From Polynucleobacter sp. AP-Titi-500A-B4 (GTDB lineage: Bacteria; Pseudomonadota; Gammaproteobacteria; Burkholderiales; Burkholderiaceae): a stretch of DNA of 64,000 nucleotides. A program made the position numbers and the translations under genes. How positions within the stretch are numbered: the stretch's first letter is position 1; every line of letters begins with the position of its first letter. Positions 25,700 to 34,927 of the stretch are shown here, piece by piece. The stretch lies in contig NZ_CP061311.1 in assembly GCF_018688095.1 (NCBI RefSeq), forward strand, positions 1,334,120-1,398,119. The letters are read 5' to 3'. A model generated the notes under the pieces. It made no database searches and was not told the DNA's origin. It worked only from the letters and a program-made list of their open reading frames with translations.

Positions 25700-26818
25700 C
25701 TAGGCCATAAAAAACTCCTCCGCCAGAGCGAAGTCCAGACCCTGAGCCTGTGCAACTGGTTTAGAAGTCAAAACACCTTTATGAACACTCAAGCCGTTAC
25801 GAAGGTGATGATCAATGGATAAAGCCTTAGGAACGCCGCGATTGGCTATCGCTTCTATAAATGGGTAGGTTGCATTAGTTAATGCAAAGGTGGAGGTTCT
25901 GGCTACAGCACCTGGCATATTGGCTACGCAGTAATGCAAGACTCCGTCAACCAAGAAAGTTGGATCTGCATGCGTTGTGGGCTTTGATGTTTCAAAGCAA
26001 CCACCTTGATCAATTGCCACATCCACCACCACCGCGCCCGCTTTCATCTTCTTGATCATCTCTCGCGTGACTAGTTTAGGTGCAGCACCGCCTGGCAATA
26101 AAACAGCACCAATCACTACATCAGCCTCACACACTTCTTGCTCGATGAGCAAACTATCGGAGTAGAAAGTGCGTACGCGATTGCCGTAGAACATATCAAT
26201 CTGCCTGAGACGCTCAATATCGCGATCAAAGATGCAAACATCTGCACCCAAACCCACTGCCATTTGCAAGGCATTGCGCCCCACTACGCCTGCACCCAGA
26301 ATCACAATCTTAGCTGGTGAAACACCAGGCACGCCAGCCATTAAAACGCCGAGACCGCCTTGGGTTTTTTCTAAATGAGATGCGGCTGCCTGAATTGACA
26401 TCCGCCCCGCCACTTCACTCATTGGAGCAAGTAAAGGCAAGACCCCATTCATGGCAGTAACCGTCTCATAGGCGATACAGGTTGCGCCTGAAGCCAATAA
26501 TGCTTTGGTTTGCACTGGATCTGGAGCGAGATGCAAGTAGGTGAACAGAATTTGGTCTTCACGTAACATCGCACACTCTTGTGGTTGAGGCTCTTTAACC
26601 TTGATAATCATTTCTGCTTTTTGAAAGACCTCCGCTGCGCTATTAATTAACGTAGCTCCAGCGATACGGTATGACTCATCACTCAGCCCAATTTGCGCCC
26701 CTGCACCTCTTTGCACCAAGACTGAATGTCCGTGTCGACATAGCCCGCTGACATTACCTGGGGTGAGCCCTACCCGAAACTCATTATTTTTTACTTCTTG
26801 TGGAACACCAATGATCAT
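25700..26818 (-). CDS. ald: Alanine dehydrogenase
   Basis: 372 residues, full length. It converts L-alanine and NAD+ to pyruvate, ammonia and NADH. The N-terminal signature GVPQEVKNNEFRVGLTP, catalytic Lys in IIKVKEPQ, His in TYLHLAPDP, and NAD-binding VILGAGVVGRNA are all visible. AAGGAG lies before the ATG. It sits twelve bases behind an amino-acid permease, suggesting uptake and catabolism of alanine or a related amino acid. Confidence 0.95.
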   Translation of the reverse strand: MIIGVPQEVKNNEFRVGLTPGNVSGLCRHGHSVLVQRGAGAQIGLSDESYRIAGATLINSAAEVFQKAEMIIKVKEPQPQECAMLREDQILFTYLHLAPDPVQTKALLASGATCIAYETVTAMNGVLPLLAPMSEVAGRMSIQAAASHLEKTQGGLGVLMAGVPGVSPAKIVILGAGVVGRNALQMAVGLGADVCIFDRDIERLRQIDMFYGNRVRTFYSDSLLIEQEVCEADVVIGAVLLPGGAAPKLVTREMIKKMKAGAVVVDVAIDQGGCFETSKPTTHADPTFLVDGVLHYCVANMPGAVARTSTFALTNATYPFIEAIANRGVPKALSIDHHLRNGLSVHKGVLTSKPVAQAQGLDFALAEEFFMA

Positions 26819-26830
26819 AGCTATCTCCTT

Positions 26831-28213
26831 TTATTTAAATTGACGACTTGTTTTCGTTTTGCGATGTAAACCCACGATGTAAAACATCACGAGGTAGACA
26901 CCCAATAAACACGGACCCAAGATAAGAGCCATCCGCGCATCCTCATGAAAGCCCATCAGCACCACTACTAAGAAAATGAATGCCAGAGCAAACCATGAGG
27001 AATAAGGCCACCAAGGAGCGCGATAGCCTAACTCGGCTACTTGCGCTTTCGTCAATGAGCGACGGAATTTCATTTGCGTGAACAGGATGGCAATCCAGAC
27101 CATCAAGCCCACAAAAGTGACTGCAGCCATGATGTATTGAAAAGCCTTATCAGGCACAAAGTAGTTCAGCACTACCCCAGACATACACACGCCCACGGTA
27201 GCCATTACCGCACGATGAGGAACACCGTATTTAGAGAGCCTTGCAAATGACGCTGGGGCATAACCATTGGTAGACAAGGCATACAAAAGACGTCCACCAC
27301 TGAAGATGCCGGCGTTACAAGAAGACAGTGCCGCAGTAATCACTACAAAGTTGATGAGACCCGCAGCTTCACGTAAGCCAATCCGCTCAAACATCACTAC
27401 AAACGGACTACCCTGCTGACCCACTTCATTCCAGGGGAAGATTGCCAAGATCACAAGGATGGCACCCATGTAGAAAATTAAGATGCGCCACGCTAAGGAA
27501 TCAATTGCCATGGGAATGGTTTTTTTGGGATTCTCAGCTTCACCAGCAGACAAGCCAATCATCTCAATACCAACGTAAGCAAATAAGACCATTTGCAATG
27601 ACAGCAACATCCCGCTAATGCCATTTGGGAAGAAGCCGCCGTGCTGCCAAAGATTACTTAAACCAATTGGCTGCCAATCATTCGTAAAGCCAAAGAGAAT
27701 GACTGATCCCCCTAATGTGATCATCGCAACGATAGCGACCACCTTAATGAGTGCAAACCAAAACTCAAACTCACCAAAGACTTTGACTGCGATGAGATTG
27801 ATTAAACCCATCATGATGATTGAGGACAGCGCCCAAATCCACTGAGGCACTTCTGGAAACCAGATGCCCATATAGATACCAACAGCAGTCACTTCTGCAA
27901 TACCGACCACAATCCAGTAGGTCCAATAACCCCAACCCACCATGTATCCGGCTAGCGGCCCTACATAGTTATTGGCATAAGCGGCAAATGATCCCGCTAC
28001 GGGCTCATGCACTGCCATCTCGCCCAAGGTGCGCAGAACAATGAAGGCTACGATTCCAGCGAGTAAATATCCTAAGAGAATGGATGGGCCAGCAATTTGG
28101 ATTGCACTCGCAGATCCCAAAAATAATCCAACGCCAATCGTTGAGCCCAAGGCCATTAAACGAATGTGTCTAACTTTCAGGTGGCGTTTCAAGCCGGTTT
28201 GTTCAGTCTGCAA
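26831..28213 (-). CDS. Amino-acid permease of the AAT family (ProY-like)
   Basis: 460 residues with twelve predicted membrane segments. The N-terminal signature LMALGSTIGVGLFLGSA and the GEFEFWFALIKV segment place it in the AAT group with ProY/CycA. The start codon is TTG with a perfect AAGGAGG seven bases upstream. It is the first gene of a leftward run with ald. That pairing suggests alanine uptake, but AAT specificity cannot be read from sequence. The 216-base gap to tcdA upstream holds its promoter; I see no riboswitch there. Confidence 0.88.
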   Translation of the reverse strand: MQTEQTGLKRHLKVRHIRLMALGSTIGVGLFLGSASAIQIAGPSILLGYLLAGIVAFIVLRTLGEMAVHEPVAGSFAAYANNYVGPLAGYMVGWGYWTYWIVVGIAEVTAVGIYMGIWFPEVPQWIWALSSIIMMGLINLIAVKVFGEFEFWFALIKVVAIVAMITLGGSVILFGFTNDWQPIGLSNLWQHGGFFPNGISGMLLSLQMVLFAYVGIEMIGLSAGEAENPKKTIPMAIDSLAWRILIFYMGAILVILAIFPWNEVGQQGSPFVVMFERIGLREAAGLINFVVITAALSSCNAGIFSGGRLLYALSTNGYAPASFARLSKYGVPHRAVMATVGVCMSGVVLNYFVPDKAFQYIMAAVTFVGLMVWIAILFTQMKFRRSLTKAQVAELGYRAPWWPYSSWFALAFIFLVVVLMGFHEDARMALILGPCLLGVYLVMFYIVGLHRKTKTSRQFK

Positions 28214-28429
28214 AAGAGACCTCCTTTCGATTTGTCATTGGCGGTTTACCAACGAAGCAAAGTCTAGGGAGGACTTCTGATCTGTACTAGGGGATAAAAA
28301 TAACTAAAGTGATCAAATAATCAAAAGTGAGTACTTGAAATTAAGAAATTGCTTTTGCAACATCAGGAATCATATTCACGGGATGGATATGACTGCAACA
28401 GAATCAGTAATTTCCTACAGGGAATCCCC

Positions 28430-29212
28430 TTAAGGATTTATGGCAGATTTTTGATTCTGGCCGATCAAATTGAGAATTTCTGCCGCAGCTGCTAGACCAC
28501 ATGCAGCAGTCACCATGACGGTTGAGCCATAACCTGAACACGCTAAACCACCAGTAGACGCCCCTGCTCGCGGCTCGTGGGAATAAATGGCTCGGATGCC
28601 AATCTTGTGTTTGAGATTTCTTGAAAAGCCATGATCTTGGCGCAGTCCTTGGCGTACCTTTGCCAACAAGGCATCTTGCTCTGTGCGTGACAAATCATCA
28701 CAACGTACTGAGGTAGGGTCCGTCTTGCCACCAGCGGCACCACACATCACCAGCGCACGATTATTTAATCGAGACCAAACGGATAGCGCAATTTTGGTTT
28801 GCACTGAATCAGTAGCATCTAATACATAGGCGTCTGCAGGAATAATGCGATCGAGATTTTCTGGTTCCAGAAATTCATCGCATGCTGTGATATTGATTTC
28901 AGGATTAATTTGCAAAATACGTTGAGTCATCGCCTCGACTTTGGCTTTGCCATATTGACCCTCGACAGCATGCAGTTGACGATTGGTATTGCTCTCAGCA
29001 ATGTGATCAAAATCGACCAGTACTAAATGGCCAATGCCAGTGCGCGCTAGAGCTTCTGCAGCCCAAGAGCCAACACCACCTAGGCCAGCCACGACAACCG
29101 TGGCATTTTGAAAGCGTGCGCGTAGATCTGGGCCATAGAGCCTAGAAACTCCTCCGAAACGACGTTCTTCTATGCCGCCTTCTTCTACGCCTTCAATCTT
29201 GTCTTCTGCCAT
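28430..29212 (-). CDS. tcdA: tRNA threonylcarbamoyladenosine dehydratase
   Basis: 260 residues of the ThiF/MoeB E1-like fold. It cyclises t6A37 of tRNA to ct6A with ATP. The nucleotide site GLGGVGSWAAEALARTG, the Arg in SNTNRQLHA and VLDATDSVQTK are diagnostic of the TcdA/CsdL group; the CxxC zinc pairs of MoeB are absent. AGAGAAG precedes the ATG. It is divergent from pdxH with a 22-base gap in which the two promoters must overlap. Confidence 0.92.
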   Translation of the reverse strand: MAEDKIEGVEEGGIEERRFGGVSRLYGPDLRARFQNATVVVAGLGGVGSWAAEALARTGIGHLVLVDFDHIAESNTNRQLHAVEGQYGKAKVEAMTQRILQINPEINITACDEFLEPENLDRIIPADAYVLDATDSVQTKIALSVWSRLNNRALVMCGAAGGKTDPTSVRCDDLSRTEQDALLAKVRQGLRQDHGFSRNLKHKIGIRAIYSHEPRAGASTGGLACSGYGSTVMVTAACGLAAAAEILNLIGQNQKSAINP

Positions 29213-29222
29213 AGCTTCTCTT

Positions 29223-29228
29223 TATACT
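29223..29228 (+). promoter_or_regulatory. -10 box of pdxH, leaderless spacing
   Basis: TATACT followed by exactly six bases and ATG. A TTGTCT 18 bases upstream (29199-29204) can serve as -35. No Shine-Dalgarno is present, so the transcript probably begins at the start codon. Confidence 0.65.
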
Positions 29229-29234
29229 GAATAA

Positions 29235-29870
29235 ATGGACTCCATCGCTCAACTCCGCAAAAACTATACCTTTGGTCAGCTTTCCGAAACCGAGGTTCCA
29301 CACCAGCCTTTGCCACTTTTTCAGCTTTGGTTTGACCAAGCCGTCAAAGCAGAGTGTCCTGAACCTAACTCTATGACACTGGCTACTGCTGATAAAGCCG
29401 GAAATCCATCAGCTCGTATTGTCTTACTAAAAGGCGCAGACGAAAACGGCTTTACCTTTTTTACCAATTACGAGAGCCAAAAAGGCAAAGATCTCGCTAT
29501 TCGCCCTCAAGCTGCGCTCCTTTTTCATTGGCATGAGCTTGAGCGCCAAGTACGCATTCAGGGAACGGTTGAGCGCGTGAGCCCTGAAGAAAGCGATCAG
29601 TACTTTCATTCTCGTCCACCAGCCTCGCGGATCGGCGCTTGGGCTTCACCGCAAAGTGCGGCTATTCCAAATCGTGAGTTTTTGGAAGAAGCAGAAAAGC
29701 GCTTTACATCAGAGTTTGGTGATGCGCCTCCACGCCCAGAGCACTGGGGTGGATATCGCCTACGCCCAACGGAGATTGAGTTTTGGCAAGGCCGCCCTTC
29801 CCGATTGCATGACCGCATCCATTACAAGCTCAATGGTAGTCATTGGAAAATTAATCGACTAGCTCCGTAG
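29235..29870 (+). CDS. pdxH: Pyridoxamine/pyridoxine 5'-phosphate oxidase
   Basis: 211 residues, full length. This FMN enzyme makes pyridoxal 5'-phosphate. FMN-binding ARIVLLKG and FFTNYESQKGKDL, and the C-terminal signature (WGGYRLRPTEIEFWQGRPSR, then HDRIHY) are clear. There is no Shine-Dalgarno; a TATACT box six bases upstream suggests a leaderless message. It converges on msrA with a seven-base gap. PLP serves several enzymes in the window, such as the decarboxylase at 42.7 kb. Confidence 0.96.
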   Translation: MDSIAQLRKNYTFGQLSETEVPHQPLPLFQLWFDQAVKAECPEPNSMTLATADKAGNPSARIVLLKGADENGFTFFTNYESQKGKDLAIRPQAALLFHWHELERQVRIQGTVERVSPEESDQYFHSRPPASRIGAWASPQSAAIPNREFLEEAEKRFTSEFGDAPPRPEHWGGYRLRPTEIEFWQGRPSRLHDRIHYKLNGSHWKINRLAP

Positions 29871-29877
29871 TTCAGCG

Positions 29878-30450
29878 CTAAACGTATTGCGGCGCAATGA
29901 GTGATTTAAATTTCGCTCTAAATTTTGCCAACTTTGGCGCTACCACAGCAGCGCAATACCCTTGATAAGGATGCTGCTGGAAATAATTCTGGTGATAATC
30001 CTCTGCAGGATAAATCGTTGGCGCTGGTTCGATTTGCGTCACTACTGGACTGGCATAGATTTTAGAATCTTCCAACTCTTGTACTACCTCGTGCGCAATT
30101 TTAGTCTGTTCATCGCTATGGGTAAAAATCACGGAGCGGTATTGCGTCCCATGATCATTACCTTGATAGTTCAATGTAGTGGGGTCATGAATCACAAAAA
30201 AGATTTCTAAAAGATCTCTAAATGAGATGACTTGAGGATCAAACTCGACATCCACGATCTCTGCATGGCCCGTCACACCGGTGCAAACAGATTCATAGGA
30301 AGGATTGGGCCGAGCGCCCCCAGCGTAGCCCGAAACGACGCTTTTAACGCCTTGGATTTGCTGGTAAACAGCTTCGAGACACCAAAAGCATCCCCCACCC
30401 AGGGTAGCTCGCTCTAGTGTGGCTGGACTTTTATCAGTAATTTCAGTCAT
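29878..30450 (-). CDS. msrA: Peptide methionine-S-sulfoxide reductase
   Basis: 190 residues. It repairs methionine-S-sulfoxide. The catalytic Cys is in GGGCFWCLEAV near residue 21, with GYAGG and YHQNYF motifs following. The C-terminus lacks the fused MsrB domain. TAGGAT lies exactly six bases before the ATG; AGGA within it could instead be the ribosome site, so the leaderless reading is ambiguous. It is divergent from the aldehyde dehydrogenase gene (49-base gap). Confidence 0.95.
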   Translation of the reverse strand: MTEITDKSPATLERATLGGGCFWCLEAVYQQIQGVKSVVSGYAGGARPNPSYESVCTGVTGHAEIVDVEFDPQVISFRDLLEIFFVIHDPTTLNYQGNDHGTQYRSVIFTHSDEQTKIAHEVVQELEDSKIYASPVVTQIEPAPTIYPAEDYHQNYFQQHPYQGYCAAVVAPKLAKFRAKFKSLIAPQYV

Positions 30451-30499
30451 GGCTTTATCCTAATGCCTTATTTAAATGCTTGCCAACTATTAATTCAAC

Positions 30500-31897
30500 A
30501 TGAATCGCTTCACCATCCAGCTTGATGAAATCAAAGCAGCCTACGCTGCAGAACCTAATCCCACATTAGAAGTAAGGCTGGAGCGCATTGGTCGTATTCA
30601 AAAGATGCTCGAGGCAAATGAAGAAAAATTGTGCAAAGCCTTAATTGCAGATTTTGGAGTTCGTCACCCAATCGAAACACGTCTCGCTGAATTTCAGATG
30701 GTGTATCAAGCTTGTAAATACACGCGTAAACATTTGAAAGGCTGGATGAAACCAGCGCAAATGGAAACCCCCTCTTATATGGGCTCATCTGAAGCTTGGC
30801 TTGAGAATCAATCTCTTGGTGTAGTTGGCATCATGAGCCCCTGGAATTACCCAGTGCAGCTAGCTCTGGTGCCTGCCATTGCAGCCTTTGCTGCTGGCAA
30901 TCGTGTTTGGCTCAAACCTTCTGAGCGCAGCTCCCGCACTTCTGGATTTTTAGCAGGCTTGATACAAGAATATTTTCACCCCAGTGAATTTTGCGTTACT
31001 ACTGGCGGATCTGATGTCGCGGAACAATTTTCTGCTTTGCCCTTTGCACACCTCCTCTTTACCGGCTCTGAAGTGATTGGCAAAAAAGTGATGCGTGCTG
31101 CCGCCGAGAACCTGACACCGGTAACACTAGAGCTTGGCGGCAAGACTCCTGCCATTGTGGATGCCTCCGCAAAACTCGAGGAAGCCGCGTCAGCAATTAT
31201 TTATGGCAAATTACTCAATAGTGGCCAAACCTGTATTGCTCCTGACTATGTTTTGCTTGAAGCTAGCTATCAAGCTGAGTTCATTCAAGCACTCCAAACA
31301 GCAGCACAAACACAATTTAGCAATCCGGAGGAGCTCACTGGGCCGATTGATGATGCGCAATTGCAATACTGGCAGCACCTTGTTAGTGATGCTATCGACC
31401 GTGGTGCAAAAGTGATTCCACTATTGAATAATCCTGCCGCAGGGGCAAGGCGGTTTGAACCTGTTGTCTTAATTGATATCCCTCAAGATGCGCGCGTACT
31501 TCATGAAGAAATATTTGGCCCTATTCTGCCAATCATCAACGTTGCAAATACAGCAGCAGCAATTGCGTATGTAAATAGCAGACCTAATCCATTGGCGCTG
31601 TACTGGTTTGGTAAAGACAAAAATAATATGCAGCAAGTTTTAGAGCAGACTCGCTCGGGTGGTGTCACTATTAATGATGTCTTCTTGCATGCGACCGTCG
31701 ATTCCCTCCCCTTTGGCGGAGTTGGTGCGAGCGGCATGGGAAGTTACCATGGCAAAGCAGGTTTTGATGCCTTCAGCCATCAAAAACCTATTCTTCAGGT
31801 ACGCGGACTCTTGGGCACGAATCTTCTCAAAGGCACCAAACCTGCACGCCCACCTTATGGAAAACAGGTTGAGCGCTTATTGCGTCGCTTGAAGTAA
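30500..31897 (+). CDS. Aldehyde dehydrogenase, coniferyl-aldehyde type
   Basis: 465 residues of the NAD(P)+-dependent ALDH superfamily. The general base Glu is in TLELGGKTP and the catalytic Cys in NSGQTCIAPDY. The N-terminus and length resemble the CalB/coniferyl aldehyde dehydrogenase and fatty-aldehyde group (ALDH3-like), which oxidise aromatic or long-chain aldehydes. A TATTAA lies six bases before the ATG and there is no Shine-Dalgarno. Its stop directly abuts the stop of the convergent LysE-family gene. The in vivo substrate is unknown. Confidence 0.88.
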   Translation: MNRFTIQLDEIKAAYAAEPNPTLEVRLERIGRIQKMLEANEEKLCKALIADFGVRHPIETRLAEFQMVYQACKYTRKHLKGWMKPAQMETPSYMGSSEAWLENQSLGVVGIMSPWNYPVQLALVPAIAAFAAGNRVWLKPSERSSRTSGFLAGLIQEYFHPSEFCVTTGGSDVAEQFSALPFAHLLFTGSEVIGKKVMRAAAENLTPVTLELGGKTPAIVDASAKLEEAASAIIYGKLLNSGQTCIAPDYVLLEASYQAEFIQALQTAAQTQFSNPEELTGPIDDAQLQYWQHLVSDAIDRGAKVIPLLNNPAAGARRFEPVVLIDIPQDARVLHEEIFGPILPIINVANTAAAIAYVNSRPNPLALYWFGKDKNNMQQVLEQTRSGGVTINDVFLHATVDSLPFGGVGASGMGSYHGKAGFDAFSHQKPILQVRGLLGTNLLKGTKPARPPYGKQVERLLRRLK

Positions 31898-32575
31898 TCA
31901 AACAATCAATAAGCGAATTGCAAAGCCAATAAATAATATTCCAGCCAGCATCCACAGTCCCGCAGTTAAGCGGTAACGGCTTTTGAAATACGTAGAGAAA
32001 AATTGCCCTACAGAGATGAGTCCTGCTAGGTAAGTCATACTCATCAACTGTAGAACCGTCGCAAGATATACAAAGGTAATGGCTGGATGCGCAAAATCTG
32101 GCTGAATAAATTGCGAGAAGAAAGCAATAAAGAAAAAGATTGCCTTAGGATTGGTGAGTGATAGCGATAGCGCGGCAAGCAATGGATGCAATTGCATTAA
32201 ACGTGTTTGAATCTCAAAAACCTGCGAATGAGATTGTGTTGTCCAGTGCTGCTGCCCACTGCGCAATAAGCCTATCCCCATCCAAGCCAAATAGATTGCT
32301 CCGATGATGCGCACAAGCTGGAAGAGCACAGGGGAAGACATTAAGAGTGATGCAGCGCCTAGAGCAACAGCAATCATCAGAATCGAATCGCCAATGAAGA
32401 TTCCTAATGCGCCTAATGCGCCAGAGCGCCAACCCTTTTGCGTAGCAATGGTCAGTACATATAGTGAGTTCGGGCCAGGCAACAAGATGACAAGCACAGT
32501 CCCAAGCAAGTAACTTGAGAAATCCAGGATTCCTGCATTTGAAGGTGATAAGAGGCTGAATGTGAACCATTCCAT
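31898..32575 (-). CDS. LysE/RhtB-family amino-acid exporter, LeuE-like
   Basis: 225 residues from the ATG at 32575 (an earlier in-frame ATG at 32623 adds 16 residues not typical of the family). Six hydrophobic segments, LLPGPNSLYVL near the N-terminus, GIFIGDSILM and SLTNPKAIFFFIAFFSQF are family features; overall it resembles LeuE, which exports leucine and similar amino acids. No convincing ribosome site was found, so the start is uncertain. The C-terminus is directly adjacent to the convergent aldehyde dehydrogenase gene. Confidence 0.85.
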   Translation of the reverse strand: MEWFTFSLLSPSNAGILDFSSYLLGTVLVILLPGPNSLYVLTIATQKGWRSGALGALGIFIGDSILMIAVALGAASLLMSSPVLFQLVRIIGAIYLAWMGIGLLRSGQQHWTTQSHSQVFEIQTRLMQLHPLLAALSLSLTNPKAIFFFIAFFSQFIQPDFAHPAITFVYLATVLQLMSMTYLAGLISVGQFFSTYFKSRYRLTAGLWMLAGILFIGFAIRLLIV

Positions 32576-32739
32576 CACCACATGATAATTAATTCGGGAA
32601 AACCCTTGTAATGACGGTCTCAAACTGACATAATGGGAGGCTTTTTAAAGCAATTTGATTCATCGCCCCCCAGCTCTATTTCAGCGTACCGTTTAGAAGT
32701 CATAAACACTAGAGGTAAAAAACGCGCTGCCGCTTGTCT

Positions 32740-32818
32740 GATGGTCGATGCCTTTGACCATCGCACCCTATAAAAAACCATGGGTGCAACATACGGAGAC
32801 ATCCCTTTAAGGGGATGT
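32740..32818 (+). promoter_or_regulatory. Structured rhlE 5' leader: three hairpins, last one hides the ribosome site
   Basis: Three consecutive inverted repeats precede rhlE: GATGGTC/GACCATC (32740-32762, loop 9), GCACCC/GGGTGC (32763-32787, loop 13) and ACATCCC/GGGATGT (32799-32818, loop 6). The 3' arm of the third contains the AAGGGG ribosome site (32809-32814). An RNA helicase could open this leader, so feedback or cold control of its own translation is plausible. Confidence 0.55.
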
Positions 32819-32826
32819 GTAATAGC

Positions 32827-34338
32827 ATGACTTTTTCTAAAGAAACTAAACACGAGCCGAAAGACTCAAAGAGCTCTGGATCTGAATTCCAGAATTTCGC
32901 CCTTGCGGCCTCACTCCTTAAAAACGTTGCTGAACTGGGTTTTACCCAGGCCACCGAAGTACAAGCTCAGGTTATTCCTGCTGCTTTAGCTGGCGGTGAC
33001 TTATTGGTCAGCAGCCAAACCGGTAGCGGTAAAACTGCAGCCTTTTTATTGCCTTTAATTAATCAACTGATTGAAAGCAACCCGAACAATTCACCTGTAC
33101 CAGGTCGCGCACAACCTAAAGTGTTAGTGCTCTGCCCGACTCGTGAGTTAGCTCAACAGGTTGCCGCCGATGCAGTGAACTTAGTTCGCGGCATGAAAGG
33201 TATTCGTATTGCCACTGTGATGGGTGGCATGCCTTACGGCAAACAAATCCAAGCATTGAAAGGTGCATTGTTAGTTGTTGCAACTCCAGGTCGTTTGCTC
33301 GACTTGTGCGATAGCAAAGCAATTCGCTTAGATGATGTTAAACAACTCGTTATCGATGAAGCTGATCGCATGCTCGACATGGGATTTGCCGATGATCTCG
33401 AAGCCATTGATAAACGTTGCGCTGGTCGCAACCAAACCTTGATGTTCTCTGCAACTTTTGCGCCAAAGATTATGTCTTTAGCAAACGAGTTGACTACCGA
33501 TGCCAAACGTATTGAACTTGCTCACGCCGGTGAAAAGCACGCCAACATTGAGCAGAAGTTGCACTGGGCTGACAGCATGTCACACAAGCACAAACTTCTT
33601 GAGCACATTTTGGCTGACGCCTCTTTGGATCAAGCAGTCGTGTTTGCAAGCACCCAAGTTGAAAGTGAAAAGATTGCTGATACATTGCGTGCGAATGGTT
33701 ACGAAGCAACTGCCCTTCACGGTGCAATGCCTCAAGCTGTGCGTATGCGTCGCCTTGAGTCTTTACGCAAAGGTCACACCAAGATTTTGGTTGCCACTGA
33801 CGTAGCGGCTCGTGGTATTGATGTGCCACGTATCAGTCACGTGATTAACTTTGGCTTGCCAATGAAACCAGAAGACTATACACACCGCATCGGTCGTACA
33901 GGTCGCGCTGGTCGCAATGGTGTTGCAATCACCTTAGTTGAACATCGTGATCGTGCCAAGATTCGCAATATCGAGCGCTTCACACAGCAAGATATCGTTG
34001 CCTCTGTTATCGCAGGTCTTGAGCCACAAGCCAAGCCTAGCTTTGGTGGTGGCGGTGGCCGCCCTGGCGGTGGTCGCTCTGGCGGTGGCTTTGGCGGTAA
34101 TCGCTCTGGCGGTGGTGGCGGTCGTTATGGCTCTGGCGCACGCTCTGAGTCACGCTTTGGTGGCGGTGGTAGCGGTGGCGGCAATACTGGTGGAGGCCGT
34201 TCAGGCGACTCACGTCCTGCACGTTCTGCGGATTCACGTCCAGCACGTTCTGCGGATTCACGTCCAGCTCGTCCGGCAGGTCCACGTTTTGCTAAACCAA
34301 AGTCTGGCGGTCAACGTCGTAACTTTAGCGGCAGCTAA
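32827..34338 (+). CDS. rhlE: DEAD-box RNA helicase RhlE
   Basis: 503 residues from the ATG at 32827, placed about 12 bases after AAGGGG. The alternative ATG at 32815 directly abuts that site and is less likely. Helicase motifs in order: Walker A SQTGSGKT, PTRELAQQ, VIDEADRMLDMGF, SAT, ARGIDVPRISHVINF and HRIGRTGRAGR. The last 110 residues are a Gly/Arg-rich RNA-binding tail ending in tandem SRPARSAD repeats. RhlE acts in ribosome assembly and RNA decay, often at low temperature. ubiC follows two bases after the stop. Confidence 0.93.
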   Translation: MTFSKETKHEPKDSKSSGSEFQNFALAASLLKNVAELGFTQATEVQAQVIPAALAGGDLLVSSQTGSGKTAAFLLPLINQLIESNPNNSPVPGRAQPKVLVLCPTRELAQQVAADAVNLVRGMKGIRIATVMGGMPYGKQIQALKGALLVVATPGRLLDLCDSKAIRLDDVKQLVIDEADRMLDMGFADDLEAIDKRCAGRNQTLMFSATFAPKIMSLANELTTDAKRIELAHAGEKHANIEQKLHWADSMSHKHKLLEHILADASLDQAVVFASTQVESEKIADTLRANGYEATALHGAMPQAVRMRRLESLRKGHTKILVATDVAARGIDVPRISHVINFGLPMKPEDYTHRIGRTGRAGRNGVAITLVEHRDRAKIRNIERFTQQDIVASVIAGLEPQAKPSFGGGGGRPGGGRSGGGFGGNRSGGGGGRYGSGARSESRFGGGGSGGGNTGGGRSGDSRPARSADSRPARSADSRPARPAGPRFAKPKSGGQRRNFSGS

Positions 34339-34340
34339 AT

Positions 34341-34913
34341 ATGACTCACCGTAATCGTCTCCGTTCTTCATGGAATCGAGTCGGTTCCGGTGAAATTCAT
34401 CGGGCGCCACGAAAGTGGCAACCATGGCTAAGTGACATTGGGTCTTTAACCCAAAAAATTGAGAAAGCAATTGGTCAAAAACTGCAAGTTCAGGTTTTGC
34501 GTGATTGTTCTCAAACCTTAAATAGCGATGAGAGTCGCTATTTTCATTTCAAGATCAGACGTTGCCGCGTTCGGGAAGTCTTGCTCTGCGTAAATAATAT
34601 TCCATTGGTGATGGCGCATAGCGTGATTCCAACTTTGAGTTCGAGTGGCAGTAATCATGCTGTATTACGCCTTGGCACCAAGCCATTGGGTGCAGTCTTG
34701 TTTGCTAAAACCCGAATGAATTCCAAGGCAAAGCCACCACGCGATATTGCTCGTCTTGATAAAGGCAGCGCCTTGTGGAAAAAATGCTCCAAGAATTATC
34801 CGGGACTTAGCTCACCTTTGTGGGCACGTCGTACCCTCTATCGATTAAAGGGTCATCCCATCTTAGTCAATGAAATCTTCTTGCCAGCCCTATTAAGCTA
34901 CTCTGCTTCTTAA
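34341..34913 (+). CDS. ubiC: Chorismate--pyruvate lyase
   Basis: 190 residues. It converts chorismate to 4-hydroxybenzoate plus pyruvate, the first step of ubiquinone synthesis. Family features include WLSDIGSLTQKIE near residue 29, the Arg in REVLLCVNNIPLVMAHSVIP, LGTKPLGAVLF and the Glu of LVNEIFLPALL near the C-terminus. It begins two bases after the rhlE stop with no obvious ribosome site, so translation is probably coupled to rhlE. Confidence 0.88.
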   Translation: MTHRNRLRSSWNRVGSGEIHRAPRKWQPWLSDIGSLTQKIEKAIGQKLQVQVLRDCSQTLNSDESRYFHFKIRRCRVREVLLCVNNIPLVMAHSVIPTLSSSGSNHAVLRLGTKPLGAVLFAKTRMNSKAKPPRDIARLDKGSALWKKCSKNYPGLSSPLWARRTLYRLKGHPILVNEIFLPALLSYSAS

Positions 34914-34927
34914 GAATTACCGACCTA

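Noticed and set aside
33938..34354. A 138-codon frame rich in Ala/Val inside rhlE
   Set aside because: It is an out-of-frame reading of the Gly/Arg-rich helicase tail; the low-complexity composition explains its length.
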